Below, piece after piece: positions 8,651 to 16,223 of a stretch of DNA of 38,152 nucleotides. Location: contig NZ_JYJG01000204.1 in assembly GCF_000955955.1 (NCBI RefSeq), positions 1 to 38,152 on the forward strand, read 5' to 3'. Under the pieces are notes generated by a model. It saw nothing but the letters and a program-made list of their open reading frames with translations, was not told the origin of the DNA and made no database searches. Numbering within the stretch: position 1 is the stretch's first letter; the number at the start of each line of letters is the position of its first letter. A program made the position numbers and the translations under genes. The DNA is from Lentzea aerocolonigenes. GTDB lineage: Bacteria > Actinomycetota > Actinomycetes > Mycobacteriales > Pseudonocardiaceae.

Positions 8651-9584
8651 TCCGTTCGCCCAGGTCGCGCAGGTGATCTGTCAGCTGCGGCGGGCCGTGC
8701 ACGGTGAACTCACATCCCAGCAAGGTCAGGCGGAACGCGAGGTAGTCGATCGTGTCCTCGTTGCTGTGCCACGTGCACGTGGTGTCGTCGAGGGCTTCCA
8801 GGTCGCCGGCGAAGTCCGCCAGCCGCGCCCGCGCCAGGTCCACGGGCAGTTTCAGCGTCGCGCGGGCCCGATAGGTCGGCGCCGACTCGTACATCTTCTG
8901 CGTCACGTACTCCGTGGCGTCCCCGCCCGGCGGGGTTCTGGCTGAGAACCGCGCCCCGGTGCTCAGCGCGTCCGAGATGCGGTCCATCCGGAAGATCCGC
9001 CAGTCGTCCCGTTCCACGTCGAACGCGAGGAGGTACCAGCGCCGCCCCAGCGCCACCAACTGAACAGGCTCGACGTGCCGCTTCGACACCGCGCCCTCCA
9101 TCCCCACGTACCCGAACCGCACCCGCTCCCCGGCATGCACCGCCCCGGCGATCACCGTGAGCTGGGCCGGGTCGACGAGCGAGGCGAACGAGGCCGCGGC
9201 CGGCGCGGTGGCCGACGTCAGCGACGACACCCTCCTCGCGAGCCTCGGCGGCAACACCTGCTGCAGCTTCTGCAGGGCCCGCAGCGACGCCTCGGCAATG
9301 CCCGCCACCGGCTGCCGCGCCGCAGTCCTGAGCCCGACCGCGATGGCGACGGCTTCCTCGTCGTCGAGCAGCAATGGCGGCATCGCCTTGCCCGCCACCA
9401 GCCGGTACCCGCCCAGCACGCCCATCGAGGCCTCGACGGGATACCCGAGGTCGCGCAGCCGGTCGATGTCGCGCCGCACCGTGCGCGGCGTGACCTCTAG
9501 CCGCTCGGCCAGTTCGCTGCCGGGCCACTCGCGCGGTGTCTGCAGCAGGGAGAGCAGGCGCAGCAGGCGTGCGGCGTCACTCAT
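8625..9584 (-). CDS. WYL-domain DeoR/YafY-type transcriptional regulator
   Basis: A 319-aa one-component regulator. Residues ~5-60 are a winged helix-turn-helix (L-A-E-R-L-E-V-T-P-R-T-V-R-R-D-I-D-R-L). Residues ~140-225 are a WYL ligand-binding domain with the signature R-R-W-Y-L-L-A-F-D and R-M-D-R-I. A WCX-like C-terminal region follows. The family senses small molecules or nucleic-acid ligands. GGAGG lies about 7 nt before the ATG at 9584. Longer forms of the frame read through low-complexity sequence and lack support. The start overlaps by 4 bp (ATGA) the stop of a small upstream ORF, so the two may be co-translated. The VOC gene on the other strand at 10050 is a likely target, by analogy with common YafY-VOC pairs. 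Confidence 0.92.
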   Translation of the reverse strand: MSDAARLLRLLSLLQTPREWPGSELAERLEVTPRTVRRDIDRLRDLGYPVEASMGVLGGYRLVAGKAMPPLLLDDEEAVAIAVGLRTAARQPVAGIAEASLRALQKLQQVLPPRLARRVSSLTSATAPAAASFASLVDPAQLTVIAGAVHAGERVRFGYVGMEGAVSKRHVEPVQLVALGRRWYLLAFDVERDDWRIFRMDRISDALSTGARFSARTPPGGDATEYVTQKMYESAPTYRARATLKLPVDLARARLADFAGDLEALDDTTCTWHSNEDTIDYLAFRLTLLGCEFTVHGPPQLTDHLRDLGERISRSVATP

Positions 9585-9756
9585 GCGAGGTCCTCCGTGG
9601 CTTCGGCGGGGCGGTTGGTGTCTGGCTGCGCGGTGGGTGGGGCGGGGTCGGCTGGTTGGCTGCCGGGCCGTTCGCGCGGGGTTTGGACCGCGGAGTGCGG
9701 GCTCGGCTGGCGTTCGGCGTCGCCCATGCGAGGTCCTCGGCGGCTTGAGCGGGACG
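9496..9756 (-). repeat. Degenerate tandem duplication of the WYL gene's 5' end
   Basis: On the minus strand, about 110-120 bp around the WYL start codon (ATG at 9582-9584) is repeated 143 bp upstream (ATG at 9725-9727). The RBS and start regions match closely (GAGGACCTCGCATG in both). Translations stay alignable over about 27 residues: M-S-D-A-A-R...Q-T-P-R-E-W-P-G-S versus M-G-D-A-E-R...Q-T-P-R-E-R-P-G-S. The upstream copy then decays into proline-rich sequence. It is an old partial tandem duplication. Confidence 0.8.
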
Positions 9757-9964
9757 GCTGAGGTGAGACTGCAGCGGAGGCAACCCGCTCGGCTCCGCTC
9801 ACGCGAGGGCGCCAGGTGGTGGCCTCGGCTACGTACGTGAGGCCGAGCAGGAGGCTGATGGCACGCTGCACCGCCCACGACGCGACACCCGACCGGTGGA
9901 TCAGCTCACCGCCGAGCCGCCCACGCGATGTCTGCCGCGACACGAACCGAGCCGCATAACTCAT
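9581..9964 (-). CDS. Small ORF coupled to the WYL gene, partly built from a duplicated WYL start
   Basis: A 127-aa ORF of unknown function. The first ~55 residues (M-S-Y-A-A-R-F-V-S-R-Q-T...G-L-T-Y-V-A-E-A-T-T-W) look like ordinary protein. The rest is proline/arginine-rich and includes the in-frame decayed copy of the WYL N-terminus. Two signs favour real expression. A TAGATT hexamer lies exactly 7 nt before its ATG, a leaderless promoter pattern. Its TGA also overlaps the WYL ATG as ATGA. It could be a leader or regulatory ORF, or a gene whose 3' half was overwritten by the duplication. This fills most of the 465-bp gap between the WYL and VOC genes. Confidence 0.4.
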   Translation of the reverse strand: MSYAARFVSRQTSRGRLGGELIHRSGVASWAVQRAISLLLGLTYVAEATTWRPRVSGAERVASAAVSPQPSRSSRRGPRMGDAERQPSPHSAVQTPRERPGSQPADPAPPTAQPDTNRPAEATEDLA

Positions 9965-9971
9965 GGACCTG

Positions 9972-9977
9972 AATCTA
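9972..9977 (-). promoter_or_regulatory. Leaderless -10 (TAGATT) for the 9964 start
   Basis: TAGATT lies 7 nt upstream of the ATG at 9964 on the minus strand and there is no Shine-Dalgarno. It probably drives the small ORF and the WYL regulator. Confidence 0.5.
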
Positions 9978-9986
9978 GGCCAGAAC

Positions 9987-10005
9987 TAGGACTCGAACAG
10001 TCCTA
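9987..10005. promoter_or_regulatory. Perfect palindrome between the WYL and VOC genes
   Basis: TAGGACT-N5-AGTCCTA is a perfect 7+5+7 inverted repeat in the divergent promoter region. It sits about 10 bp upstream of a possible -10 (TACGGT, 10015-10020) for the VOC gene. It is the best candidate for a WYL-regulator operator. Confidence 0.6.
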
Positions 10006-10049
10006 CATGGCTCATACGGTTGTCCCATCAGCGACGAAGGGACGGATCG

Positions 10050-10523
10050 ATGAACGTCGTGCCCGAGGGCTATCACACCGTGACGCCGTGGATCATCACG
10101 CGAGGCCGCACCGCCGAGCTGATCGACTTCATCACGGAGGTGTTCGACGCGACCGAACTCGGCCGCGTGGGCGAAGCCCCGGCGATCGGCCACGCCGAGG
10201 TCCGCATCGGCGACTCGGTCGTGATGCTGTTCGACGCGCCCGTCTGGCCGGAGACTCCGGCCTTCCTGCGCCTCTACGTCGCTGACGACGCCGAAACGCT
10301 GAAACGGGTGAAGAAACTGGGTTCCAGGGTCGTCACCGAGCCGACCGAGCTCTTCTGGGGTGATCGGGTCAGCCGGTTCGCCGACCCGTTCGGCAACCTG
10401 TGGTGGATCCACCAGCGGGTTGCCGAACCGACCGCGGACGAGTTGACCGCCCGGATGCAGGACGAGCAGTTCGTCAAGGCCATGGAGTACGTCCAGAGCG
10501 CGGACTTCACTCCGACGAGGTGA
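10050..10523 (+). CDS. VOC/glyoxalase-fold protein (PhnB-like)
   Basis: A 157-aa cytosolic protein of the vicinal oxygen chelate superfamily, PhnB/YdcN-like branch. It begins P-E-G-Y-H-T-V-T-P-W-I-I-T-R-G and has the beta-alpha-beta-beta-beta pattern with A-E-V-R-I-G-D-S-V-V-M-L-F-D in the middle and W-G-D-R-V-S-R-F-A-D-P-F-G-N-L-W-W-I-H near the end. Members bind or degrade small electrophiles or antibiotics; the substrate cannot be told here. GAAGGGA lies about 9 nt before the ATG. It is divergent from the WYL regulator, with a palindrome between them. Its 3' end overlaps the convergent monooxygenase gene by 17 bp. Confidence 0.9.
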   Translation: MNVVPEGYHTVTPWIITRGRTAELIDFITEVFDATELGRVGEAPAIGHAEVRIGDSVVMLFDAPVWPETPAFLRLYVADDAETLKRVKKLGSRVVTEPTELFWGDRVSRFADPFGNLWWIHQRVAEPTADELTARMQDEQFVKAMEYVQSADFTPTR

Positions 10524-11883
10524 CGCGCTCCCGTTCCGCGGCGGTCAGCGTGGGTTCCGGCGACACCGAGCGCCGGGGCCCGCGCATGGTCGCCCACATC
10601 ACGCGAGGGCTCACCAGGTTCGCCATCGGGCCGGACAACGTGAACGCGTCCAGGAACGCGCGCGTCACAGCGGCTTCGGAAGTCGCCGTGCGCACCAGCC
10701 GGTCCACATAGCGCTGCAGCACCCGCCCGGCCAGCGGCAGAGGCTTCCCGACCGCACCGGGGTAGAGGATGTCCTGGTTGGTCGCCATGGCCCACGCCCC
10801 GTCGACGACCTTGCCGATCGAGCGCTGAATCTGCTGAGCACCAGAACCGGAGCGCAACCCGGCGTCCAACGCCAAAGCACTCTGCGCCGCGATCGACATC
10901 CCGTGCCCGTAGACGGGGTTGTACGTGGCAACGGAGTCACCCAGCGCCAACAGCCCGGCAGGCCAGGACTTCATGCGCTCGAAGAAGTTCCGCCGGTTGG
11001 CAGTGCTGTGCGAGCCGTACACGGGGGACAACGGCTCAGCCGAGGCGATCAGCTCTCCCACAACGGGATTCCGCACCGACCGGGCAAAGGAAACGAACTC
11101 GTCGGCGTCGGTCGAAGGCTCCCCACCGCGAGTCCCGGACAGCGTCACCAGCCACCGCCCGTCCTCGATCGGCAGCAACGTGGCCGTGCATCCGGGAAAA
11201 GGATCACGGGGGTTCGCCTGCACGTTGACGATCGGGAAACCAGAGGAAGCCGACGCAGGAGCCCGGAAAATCCGGGTGGCATAAGCAAGTCCGGAGTCGA
11301 CGCTCTCGGAATGCACCTCACCGAGCCCGAACGACGACAACCAGGCGGGCAACCGAGACGCGCGCCCGGTCGCGTCCAGCACCAGGTCGGCCTCCAGTGA
11401 GATCTGCTCACCGGAGATCCGATCGGAGACCAGCACCCCGGTGACCGCAGCCGCGGTACCGAGCAGCGACACCGGCTCAGTACCGGTCAACACCGAGATC
11501 TTGTTGTCCCGCAACGCCTGCGAACGCACGACCCAGTCCAACAGACCCCGGCTGCACGACACGATGAACTGCATCTCGGGGAACCGCGGCACCCATCCCT
11601 GAGCGCTCAACGACACCAGGTCGTTCGGCACCCCGATCCGGTGCGCCCCAGAGGAGAACAGCTCGTCCAACGTCCCCGGCAGCAACGACTCGATCGCCCG
11701 GGCCCCACCGGACATCAGCAGATGCGCGTGCCTTGCCTGCGGCACACCGGAACGAACCGAAGGCCCTTCCGGCAACTTGTCGCGCTCCACCACGGTGACC
11801 TCGTCGAAGTGTCTGACGAGGACGGACGCCGCGAGCATGCCCGCGAGCCCTCCACCGAGGACAACGGCGTGTGTGGGTGCCAT
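10507..11883 (-). CDS. FAD-dependent monooxygenase/oxidoreductase
   Basis: A 458-aa flavoprotein of the aromatic hydroxylase/geranylgeranyl-reductase-like superfamily. The N-terminal dinucleotide motif G-G-G-L-A-G is at residues 10-15 with E-R-D about 20 residues later. An A-T-G-R motif (D-A-T-G-R-A-S-R-L) and the FAD ribityl-binding G-D-S-V-A-T-Y-N-P-V-Y-G-H-G follow. No C-terminal membrane anchor is seen. The ATG follows the TAG of the upstream membrane-protein gene with no spacer, implying translational coupling. It is the last gene of the XRE, M78 peptidase, MAB_1171c cassette. Such cassettes recur in actinomycetes, but the substrate of the oxygenase is unknown. Confidence 0.9.
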   Translation of the reverse strand: MAPTHAVVLGGGLAGMLAASVLVRHFDEVTVVERDKLPEGPSVRSGVPQARHAHLLMSGGARAIESLLPGTLDELFSSGAHRIGVPNDLVSLSAQGWVPRFPEMQFIVSCSRGLLDWVVRSQALRDNKISVLTGTEPVSLLGTAAAVTGVLVSDRISGEQISLEADLVLDATGRASRLPAWLSSFGLGEVHSESVDSGLAYATRIFRAPASASSGFPIVNVQANPRDPFPGCTATLLPIEDGRWLVTLSGTRGGEPSTDADEFVSFARSVRNPVVGELIASAEPLSPVYGSHSTANRRNFFERMKSWPAGLLALGDSVATYNPVYGHGMSIAAQSALALDAGLRSGSGAQQIQRSIGKVVDGAWAMATNQDILYPGAVGKPLPLAGRVLQRYVDRLVRTATSEAAVTRAFLDAFTLSGPMANLVSPRVMWATMRGPRRSVSPEPTLTAAERERVTSSE

Positions 11884-13101
11884 CTACTGTTTTCCCCCTG
11901 CTGCTTCCGCGCGCACGAAGTCCGCGACGGCGGCGTCCACTATCGGCGAGTGCTGGTACGCACGGGAGATGCGCACCCACCTGTCGTGCTCGGCGGCGAG
12001 GTCCGTGCCGTCGACGATCTCCGAGATCGGGCGCCGCTTCGCCGGGCGAGACCGCGCAGAAGACGACCTCGCGGCACGCAGCTGGGCGGCCTCCACGACG
12101 GCAGTGACCTCGTCGGTCGGCAGCGATGCCTGATGCGCCAACGACGAAGCCGCCTCACCGACGGACAGGTCGAAGTACGGCGTCAACGCCCAGCGCCAGT
12201 CGTTCAGCTCGATGATCTGCCGCCGGACGCGGTGGTGCGGGTTGAGGAACTTGCCCGGCGCCACCAGCACGATGCCGGGGTTCACGTGCACCAGCGCGCG
12301 GTGCAAAGGCCTCAAAGCGAAGTACGTCCGCCAGCGCCGCACCCACAACGACGGCGACGGGCGGCGCGGGCCGAGCACGGGCAACGCCATCGCGATCACC
12401 AGCGGGATCATCGACAGCGACGCCATCAGCGGCGCGGTCAGGCTCAGCACGTCGAAGCTGCGCTCGCCCGCCCAGTCCATCAGCAGCACGAAGAGCTTGA
12501 TGACCGCGAACGCCATCGGGAACAAGGCCGCCGCGCAGTACCAGCGCAGCCCGCGGGCGAGCCACGGCCGTGCGGAGATCGCGGGGTCACGTGAACCCTG
12601 CCAGCAGTGGTAGGCCTGGCCACCGCAGCCGATGCCGGTGGCCACGAAGTAGATGAACAGGAACACCGCCACCGTCGGTTGCGTGGCGTAGTACGTGTCG
12701 AAGTCGACCTGGCGTTCCTCGTCGAGCTCGGACTTGAAGAACAGCACGATCATCGCGGCGACGACGGTGGCGTAGCTGACGACGATCAGCCGGACTCGGT
12801 GCCAGGCCTGGACCGGGGGATACCGCCAGTACAGCACCAACGTGAACGCGGCCCCGGCGAAGCACACCACCAGCGAGTAGACCAGCAGCGCGGCGAAGTT
12901 CGGCACACCGGTCGTCCAGTTGATCCAGGTGATGTTGGCGGGCGCCGCGAAGAACACCGCGAACGCCGAGAAGAACACCGTCGAGATCAACGCCACGACA
13001 CGGGGGCTGCCCCAGCTCGACCGCAGCGCACGGATCTTGTACGCGAGCAGGAGCAGTCCGACGATGCCGCACGAGAGGTAGATCAGGTTAAAGATCGCCA
13101 C
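11884..13101 (-). CDS. MAB_1171c-type integral membrane protein (DUF6545 C-terminus)
   Basis: A 405-aa protein. Residues ~1-245 contain about seven hydrophobic segments (first: F-N-L-I-Y-L-S-C-G-I-V-G-L-L-L-L). The C-terminal ~160 residues are a cytosolic domain with the family's R-T-Y-F-A-L-R-P-L-H-R-A-L block followed by arginine-rich sequence. It matches the family usually called MAB_1171c putative transporter with a DUF6545 tail; transport activity is not established for this family. The GTG start at 13101 overlaps the peptidase gene by 14 bp, and the stop abuts the monooxygenase start. Upstream members are a regulator and an HExxH peptidase, which suggests a signal-responsive membrane system. 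Confidence 0.85.
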   Translation of the reverse strand: MAIFNLIYLSCGIVGLLLLAYKIRALRSSWGSPRVVALISTVFFSAFAVFFAAPANITWINWTTGVPNFAALLVYSLVVCFAGAAFTLVLYWRYPPVQAWHRVRLIVVSYATVVAAMIVLFFKSELDEERQVDFDTYYATQPTVAVFLFIYFVATGIGCGGQAYHCWQGSRDPAISARPWLARGLRWYCAAALFPMAFAVIKLFVLLMDWAGERSFDVLSLTAPLMASLSMIPLVIAMALPVLGPRRPSPSLWVRRWRTYFALRPLHRALVHVNPGIVLVAPGKFLNPHHRVRRQIIELNDWRWALTPYFDLSVGEAASSLAHQASLPTDEVTAVVEAAQLRAARSSSARSRPAKRRPISEIVDGTDLAAEHDRWVRISRAYQHSPIVDAAVADFVRAEAAGGKQ

Positions 13102-13645
13102 GACGCACCCAGCGAGATCTTCCTTCGAGAGACTCGGCCACCCGGCGCACGTGCGCGGGCTCCTCGGTGGCCGCCGTGTCCGCCCACACCCGGTGTTCCG
13201 TCAGGCGTTCCAGCAGGTGGTCGGCGAGGTTCTCCGCCTCACGTTCCTCGTCCTCGGTCAGTGTCGTGCGCCCCGCGATGATCTGCGCCATCCGCGGCAA
13301 CAGGTGCGGCGCGAGCTTGCGCATGCCCTCGCTGCGGCCCAGCGCCACGGGCTGGTGCTGCAGCAGGACGTGCGCGAACTCGTGCAGCAGCACGTGCAGG
13401 CGGTGGTACCAGGACGGGGAGTCCGCACAGATCACGAGATACGTGCCGTTCTCGAGCAACGCGGTCGCGCCGCTCAGGCAGACCGCGTTCGTGATGGCGG
13501 CGAAGCGGACGTCGACGGGACGCTCGAGCCGTTCGCTCATCAGCTCGCAGACCCGGCGGCTCGCCTCCTGGTGCGTGGCGTCGGGCGGCAGGTCGAGGTC
13601 GCGGGCGACCTCGTCGACCAGCTTGCGCAGTTTCCTGCGGTTCAC
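13088..13645 (-). CDS. ImmA/IrrE-type (M78-like) HExxH metallopeptidase
   Basis: A 185-aa soluble protein with H-E-F-A-H at residues 88-92 from the chosen start, inside a helix (H-V-L-L-H-E-F-A-H-V-L-L), the zinc site of ImmA/IrrE peptidases. Relatives cleave a partner XRE repressor to switch on genes, as ImmA does to ImmR; that role is an inference here from the XRE gene directly upstream. The GTG at 13645 (V-N-R-R-K-L-R-K-L) is preferred to the ATG at 13696 because GAGAGGAGG lies about 6 nt before it. The third metal ligand is probably one of the acidic residues in E-D-E-E-R-E-A-E-N-L-A-D. It is the second gene of the four-gene cassette. Confidence 0.85.
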   Translation of the reverse strand: MNRRKLRKLVDEVARDLDLPPDATHQEASRRVCELMSERLERPVDVRFAAITNAVCLSGATALLENGTYLVICADSPSWYHRLHVLLHEFAHVLLQHQPVALGRSEGMRKLAPHLLPRMAQIIAGRTTLTEDEEREAENLADHLLERLTEHRVWADTAATEEPAHVRRVAESLEGRSRWVRRGDL

Positions 13646-13712
13646 CCGTCGCCTCCTCTCGGTGTCGTCTGCAGCGGTCCAGGCTGAGATCTTCACGCCG
13701 TCGTCGTAATCA

Positions 13713-14420
13713 TCAAGTGTGGTCCGGAGATGTACGGCGGCTGTTCAGCGGGAACGACCAGCCCTCGCCGACCTCGAGCGCCTGCCGGAACCCTTCTACC
13801 GCAGCGGCCCTGGCCTGCGGGGACAGTTCGCCCGTACGTTCGGCCAGACGGGTGACGAACTCGACGACTCCGAGTTCGCGCAGGGCCAGGAAATCCGTCA
13901 GCTCCGAATCCACCCGCGCGGCGAGGTCGTCGTCGAAGAAGTACGCGGGGTCGGCGCCGAAGTGGTCGGCCAGGCCGAGGATGTGCTTCAACCGAGGGTT
14001 CTCGCTGGTGTTGCTCAGCAGCTCACGGATGTAGCTCGCGGAGATGCTGCCGAACTGGCCGGACGAGCTGATCGACGCGGCGACCTCCTCCGGCGACCAC
14101 GGTCCGCGGTCCGGCGGGTGGACGGCTTCGAAGAGCGTGCTCAACGCGGCAGGACGCCAGCCTGGCTGCTCGCCGGGGTGCAGCTCGCCGCGGCCGTTCA
14201 GGAACACCGCGGGGTGCACGCCGAGCGCGCCGGCGAGGTCGACGATGGCCTGGCAGGTCGGGTTGTCCTTCACACCGAGCCGCAGCTGCGAGATGTAGCC
14301 GTGCCCGATGTCCCCACCCCGTGACTTCACGGCGGCGGCGAGCGCTACGTTGGTCACCTTGCCCTGGCCGCCGGGCGGGTTGTTGCACAACTCGTTCAGC
14401 ACCTCGGCGAACGGCCTCAC
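13713..14420 (-). CDS. XRE-family regulator with two tandem HTH-like modules
   Basis: A 235-aa DNA-binding protein. Residues ~20-75 form an XRE-type helix-turn-helix (V-T-N-V-A-L-A-A-A-V-K...G-Y-I-S-Q-L-R-L-G...A-L-G-V-H-P-A-V-F-L). A second, similar module lies at ~105-165 (S-P-E-E-V-A-A-S-I...S-Y-I-R-E-L-L-S...H-F-G-A-D-P-A-Y-F-F), so the protein looks internally duplicated. The GTG at 14420 is chosen because GGAGGT lies about 5 nt upstream; a longer form to 14486 has no such support. It heads the operon with the HExxH peptidase and is the presumed repressor cleaved by it. A 16-bp palindrome lies just upstream. Confidence 0.88.
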   Translation of the reverse strand: MRPFAEVLNELCNNPPGGQGKVTNVALAAAVKSRGGDIGHGYISQLRLGVKDNPTCQAIVDLAGALGVHPAVFLNGRGELHPGEQPGWRPAALSTLFEAVHPPDRGPWSPEEVAASISSSGQFGSISASYIRELLSNTSENPRLKHILGLADHFGADPAYFFDDDLAARVDSELTDFLALRELGVVEFVTRLAERTGELSPQARAAAVEGFRQALEVGEGWSFPLNSRRTSPDHT

Positions 14421-14458
14421 GCCACACCTCCGCTGGAGCGACCCCTGGCCAGCGATCA

Positions 14459-14474
14459 TTCCACTGTTGTGGAA
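14459..14474. promoter_or_regulatory. Palindrome upstream of the XRE gene
   Basis: TTCCAC-N4-GTGGAA is a perfect inverted repeat about 40 bp upstream of the XRE start. Its core ACTGTTGTG recurs at 14548-14556, nearer the GGDEF gene. It is a plausible XRE operator, perhaps also acting on the divergent gene. Confidence 0.45.
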
Positions 14475-14634
14475 CCCGGCGAGCATATGGCATCACAGGG
14501 GTTGAATCCACCTGTCCGTAGCCCTATGATCACACTCCGCCGCTTCAACTGTTGTGTCGCGTTTGATCCGAACGACGTCACCTGAGTTGAAAGAGGCAGT
14601 TCGGGCGAGTCAGAGCTGATGTCTGGGGGGACTC

Positions 14635-15558
14635 ATGACGACTGCGCGGATGGGGCTTCCGGTGGACCACGGTTCTCTGCGCCTGCACGACGAGAGCGCT
14701 CCCACGCGCTGCGGTGCGTGCGCGCAACCGGTCGGGGCGTGGGCGACGGACCGTCTCACCGGCCTGCTGGGACGGTGGGGCTGGGACGACCAGGCACCCG
14801 CGATGTACCGCCGTGCGCAACGCCGGTGGGAGCAGGTCGCGTTGCTGATGCTCGACCTCGACCGCTTCAAGAAGATCAACGACGAGTACGGCCACCCTGC
14901 GGGCGACGTCGTGCTGAGCGACGTGGCCGACGTGTTGAAGACACACACGCGCTCGTCGGATCTCGTGTGCCGGTACGGCGGCGATGAGTTCCTCGTGCTG
15001 CTGCCGCGCACCACTGCCGGCGAGGCAACCGTTGTGGCGGAACGGATGCTGCGCGGGATCCGGGCGCTCCAGACCGAGATCACCACGAACGACGGCTACG
15101 GCATGACGTTGTACGGCCAGACCGCGTCCATCGGCGTCGCGTCGCACGTGCCGAGCGGCGACGACACGTTGATCGACCTCGTGCGCGACACGGACGCGGC
15201 GCTGCAGCGGGCGAAGCGCAAGGGCCGGTCCCGCGTCCAGGTGCACGACCCGAGCGCGGCCGCGGCGGAGCGGAACACCGACGCCTCGGCGCTGCACCAC
15301 CTGCTGGCGTTGCAGGACCTGATGAGCAGCGACCAGCTGCCGCACGTCCTGGTCGCGCTGGCCGACGGCGCCAAGGCGTCGGAGGAGCTCGCCACGACGC
15401 TGGGCCCGAAGGTGCACCACACGCTGGAGCGCCTGCAGGACAACGGGTTCGTGAACCGCCGGGCAGGGCGCTACGAGCTCACCGCCGCCGCGCGTGAGTG
15501 GATCACCGACGTGCTGCCCGCCGTTGCCGCGTGGACGAACCGCCACCACGGGCAGTAA
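14635..15558 (+). CDS. Diguanylate cyclase (GGDEF) with C-terminal winged helix
   Basis: A 307-aa soluble protein. Residues ~38-205 are a GGDEF domain: D-R-L-T-G-L-L, the metal-binding L-D-L-D-R-F-K around Asp74, intact G-G-D-E-F at 115-119, and an R-S-S-D (106-109) five residues before it that fits the c-di-GMP inhibitory I-site. It should make c-di-GMP from GTP with product inhibition. Residues ~220-305 resemble an HxlR/MarR-type winged helix (H-H-T-L-E-R-L-Q-D-N-G-F-V-N-R-R...Y-E-L-T-A-A-A-R-E-W). No PAS, GAF or membrane sensor is present; only a C-x-x-C pair at 26-29 precedes the domain. Joining a cyclase to a DNA-binding domain is rare. A GGGGGGA run just before the ATG serves as RBS. 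Confidence 0.9.
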   Translation: MTTARMGLPVDHGSLRLHDESAPTRCGACAQPVGAWATDRLTGLLGRWGWDDQAPAMYRRAQRRWEQVALLMLDLDRFKKINDEYGHPAGDVVLSDVADVLKTHTRSSDLVCRYGGDEFLVLLPRTTAGEATVVAERMLRGIRALQTEITTNDGYGMTLYGQTASIGVASHVPSGDDTLIDLVRDTDAALQRAKRKGRSRVQVHDPSAAAAERNTDASALHHLLALQDLMSSDQLPHVLVALADGAKASEELATTLGPKVHHTLERLQDNGFVNRRAGRYELTAAAREWITDVLPAVAAWTNRHHGQ

Positions 15559-15573
15559 CTCACGGGCACTGGC

Positions 15574-16173
15574 TCAGGCGAGCTGGTCCAGGCGCTGCTC
15601 GATCTGCTCGGCCGAGGCGTGTCCGCGCGCGAGCACGAAGCCGTCGTTGCCGCGCAGGGCGATCAACGTCGGGAAGCTGCTCACGCCGAGCCTCGCTGCC
15701 ACCGCGAAGTCGGTGTCCGGCTCGGCGGTCTTGAACGCGCCCACGACCTTGTCGGAGTCGAGGCCGAAGTCGTCGGCGATCTTCCGGTAGGTCTTGGCGT
15801 CGTTCAGGCTCAGCCCGTCGTGGAAGAACGCCCGCTGCATCGCGATCGCCAGCTCGGCCGCCCGCTCCGGCGCGAACTGCCGCAGCGCGATGAGCCCGCG
15901 TGCGGCCGCCTCGGAGTCCATGACGAACGAGCCTTCGTCGAGCAGCGCGTTGAAGGCGTCGCCGAACTGGGCCCCGGTCCGCTCGGTGACCTGGACGTTG
16001 GCGCCCTTGATGAACCCGAACTCGCGGATGGGCACCCGCCGTTGTCCGGTGAACAGGCCGCCGGACACCACCTCGACGGGCAGGTCCGGGTGCTTGGCGA
16101 TGACCTCCTCCAGCGTGCCGGAGAAGGCGTGCGACCAGCCGCAGTAGGCGTCGAAGACGTAGACGAGCTTCAC
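15574..16173 (-). CDS. DsbA-family thioredoxin-fold protein with a CxxS site
   Basis: A 199-aa cytosolic protein of the DsbA/FrnE-like family. It starts with strand V-Y-V-F-D followed by Y-C-G-W-S-H-A-F, so the active site is C11-G-W-S14 rather than CxxC. A cis-proline loop is present later (S-S-F-P-T-L-I). A monothiol site points to isomerase, glutathione-linked or mycothiol-linked chemistry rather than dithiol oxidation. The start is GTG at 16173. It lies downstream of the MarR gene on the same strand, separated by 50 bp holding an 18-bp palindrome that overlaps a GATACT -10-like element. MarR control is therefore likely. It ends 16 bp from the convergent GGDEF gene. Confidence 0.88.
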   Translation of the reverse strand: MKLVYVFDAYCGWSHAFSGTLEEVIAKHPDLPVEVVSGGLFTGQRRVPIREFGFIKGANVQVTERTGAQFGDAFNALLDEGSFVMDSEAAARGLIALRQFAPERAAELAIAMQRAFFHDGLSLNDAKTYRKIADDFGLDSDKVVGAFKTAEPDTDFAVAARLGVSSFPTLIALRGNDGFVLARGHASAEQIEQRLDQLA

Positions 16174-16186
16174 GATGGGTACAAAG

Positions 16187-16204
16187 TATCTGACTCGTCA
16201 GATA
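16187..16204. promoter_or_regulatory. Probable MarR operator upstream of the DsbA-like gene
   Basis: TATCTGAC-N2-GTCAGATA, a perfect 8+2+8 palindrome, lies between the MarR stop and the DsbA-like GTG. On the minus strand its downstream arm overlaps GATACT, a -10-like hexamer, which suits repression by MarR. Confidence 0.7.
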
Positions 16205-16223
16205 TTTCCAGCTGTGACCTGGC

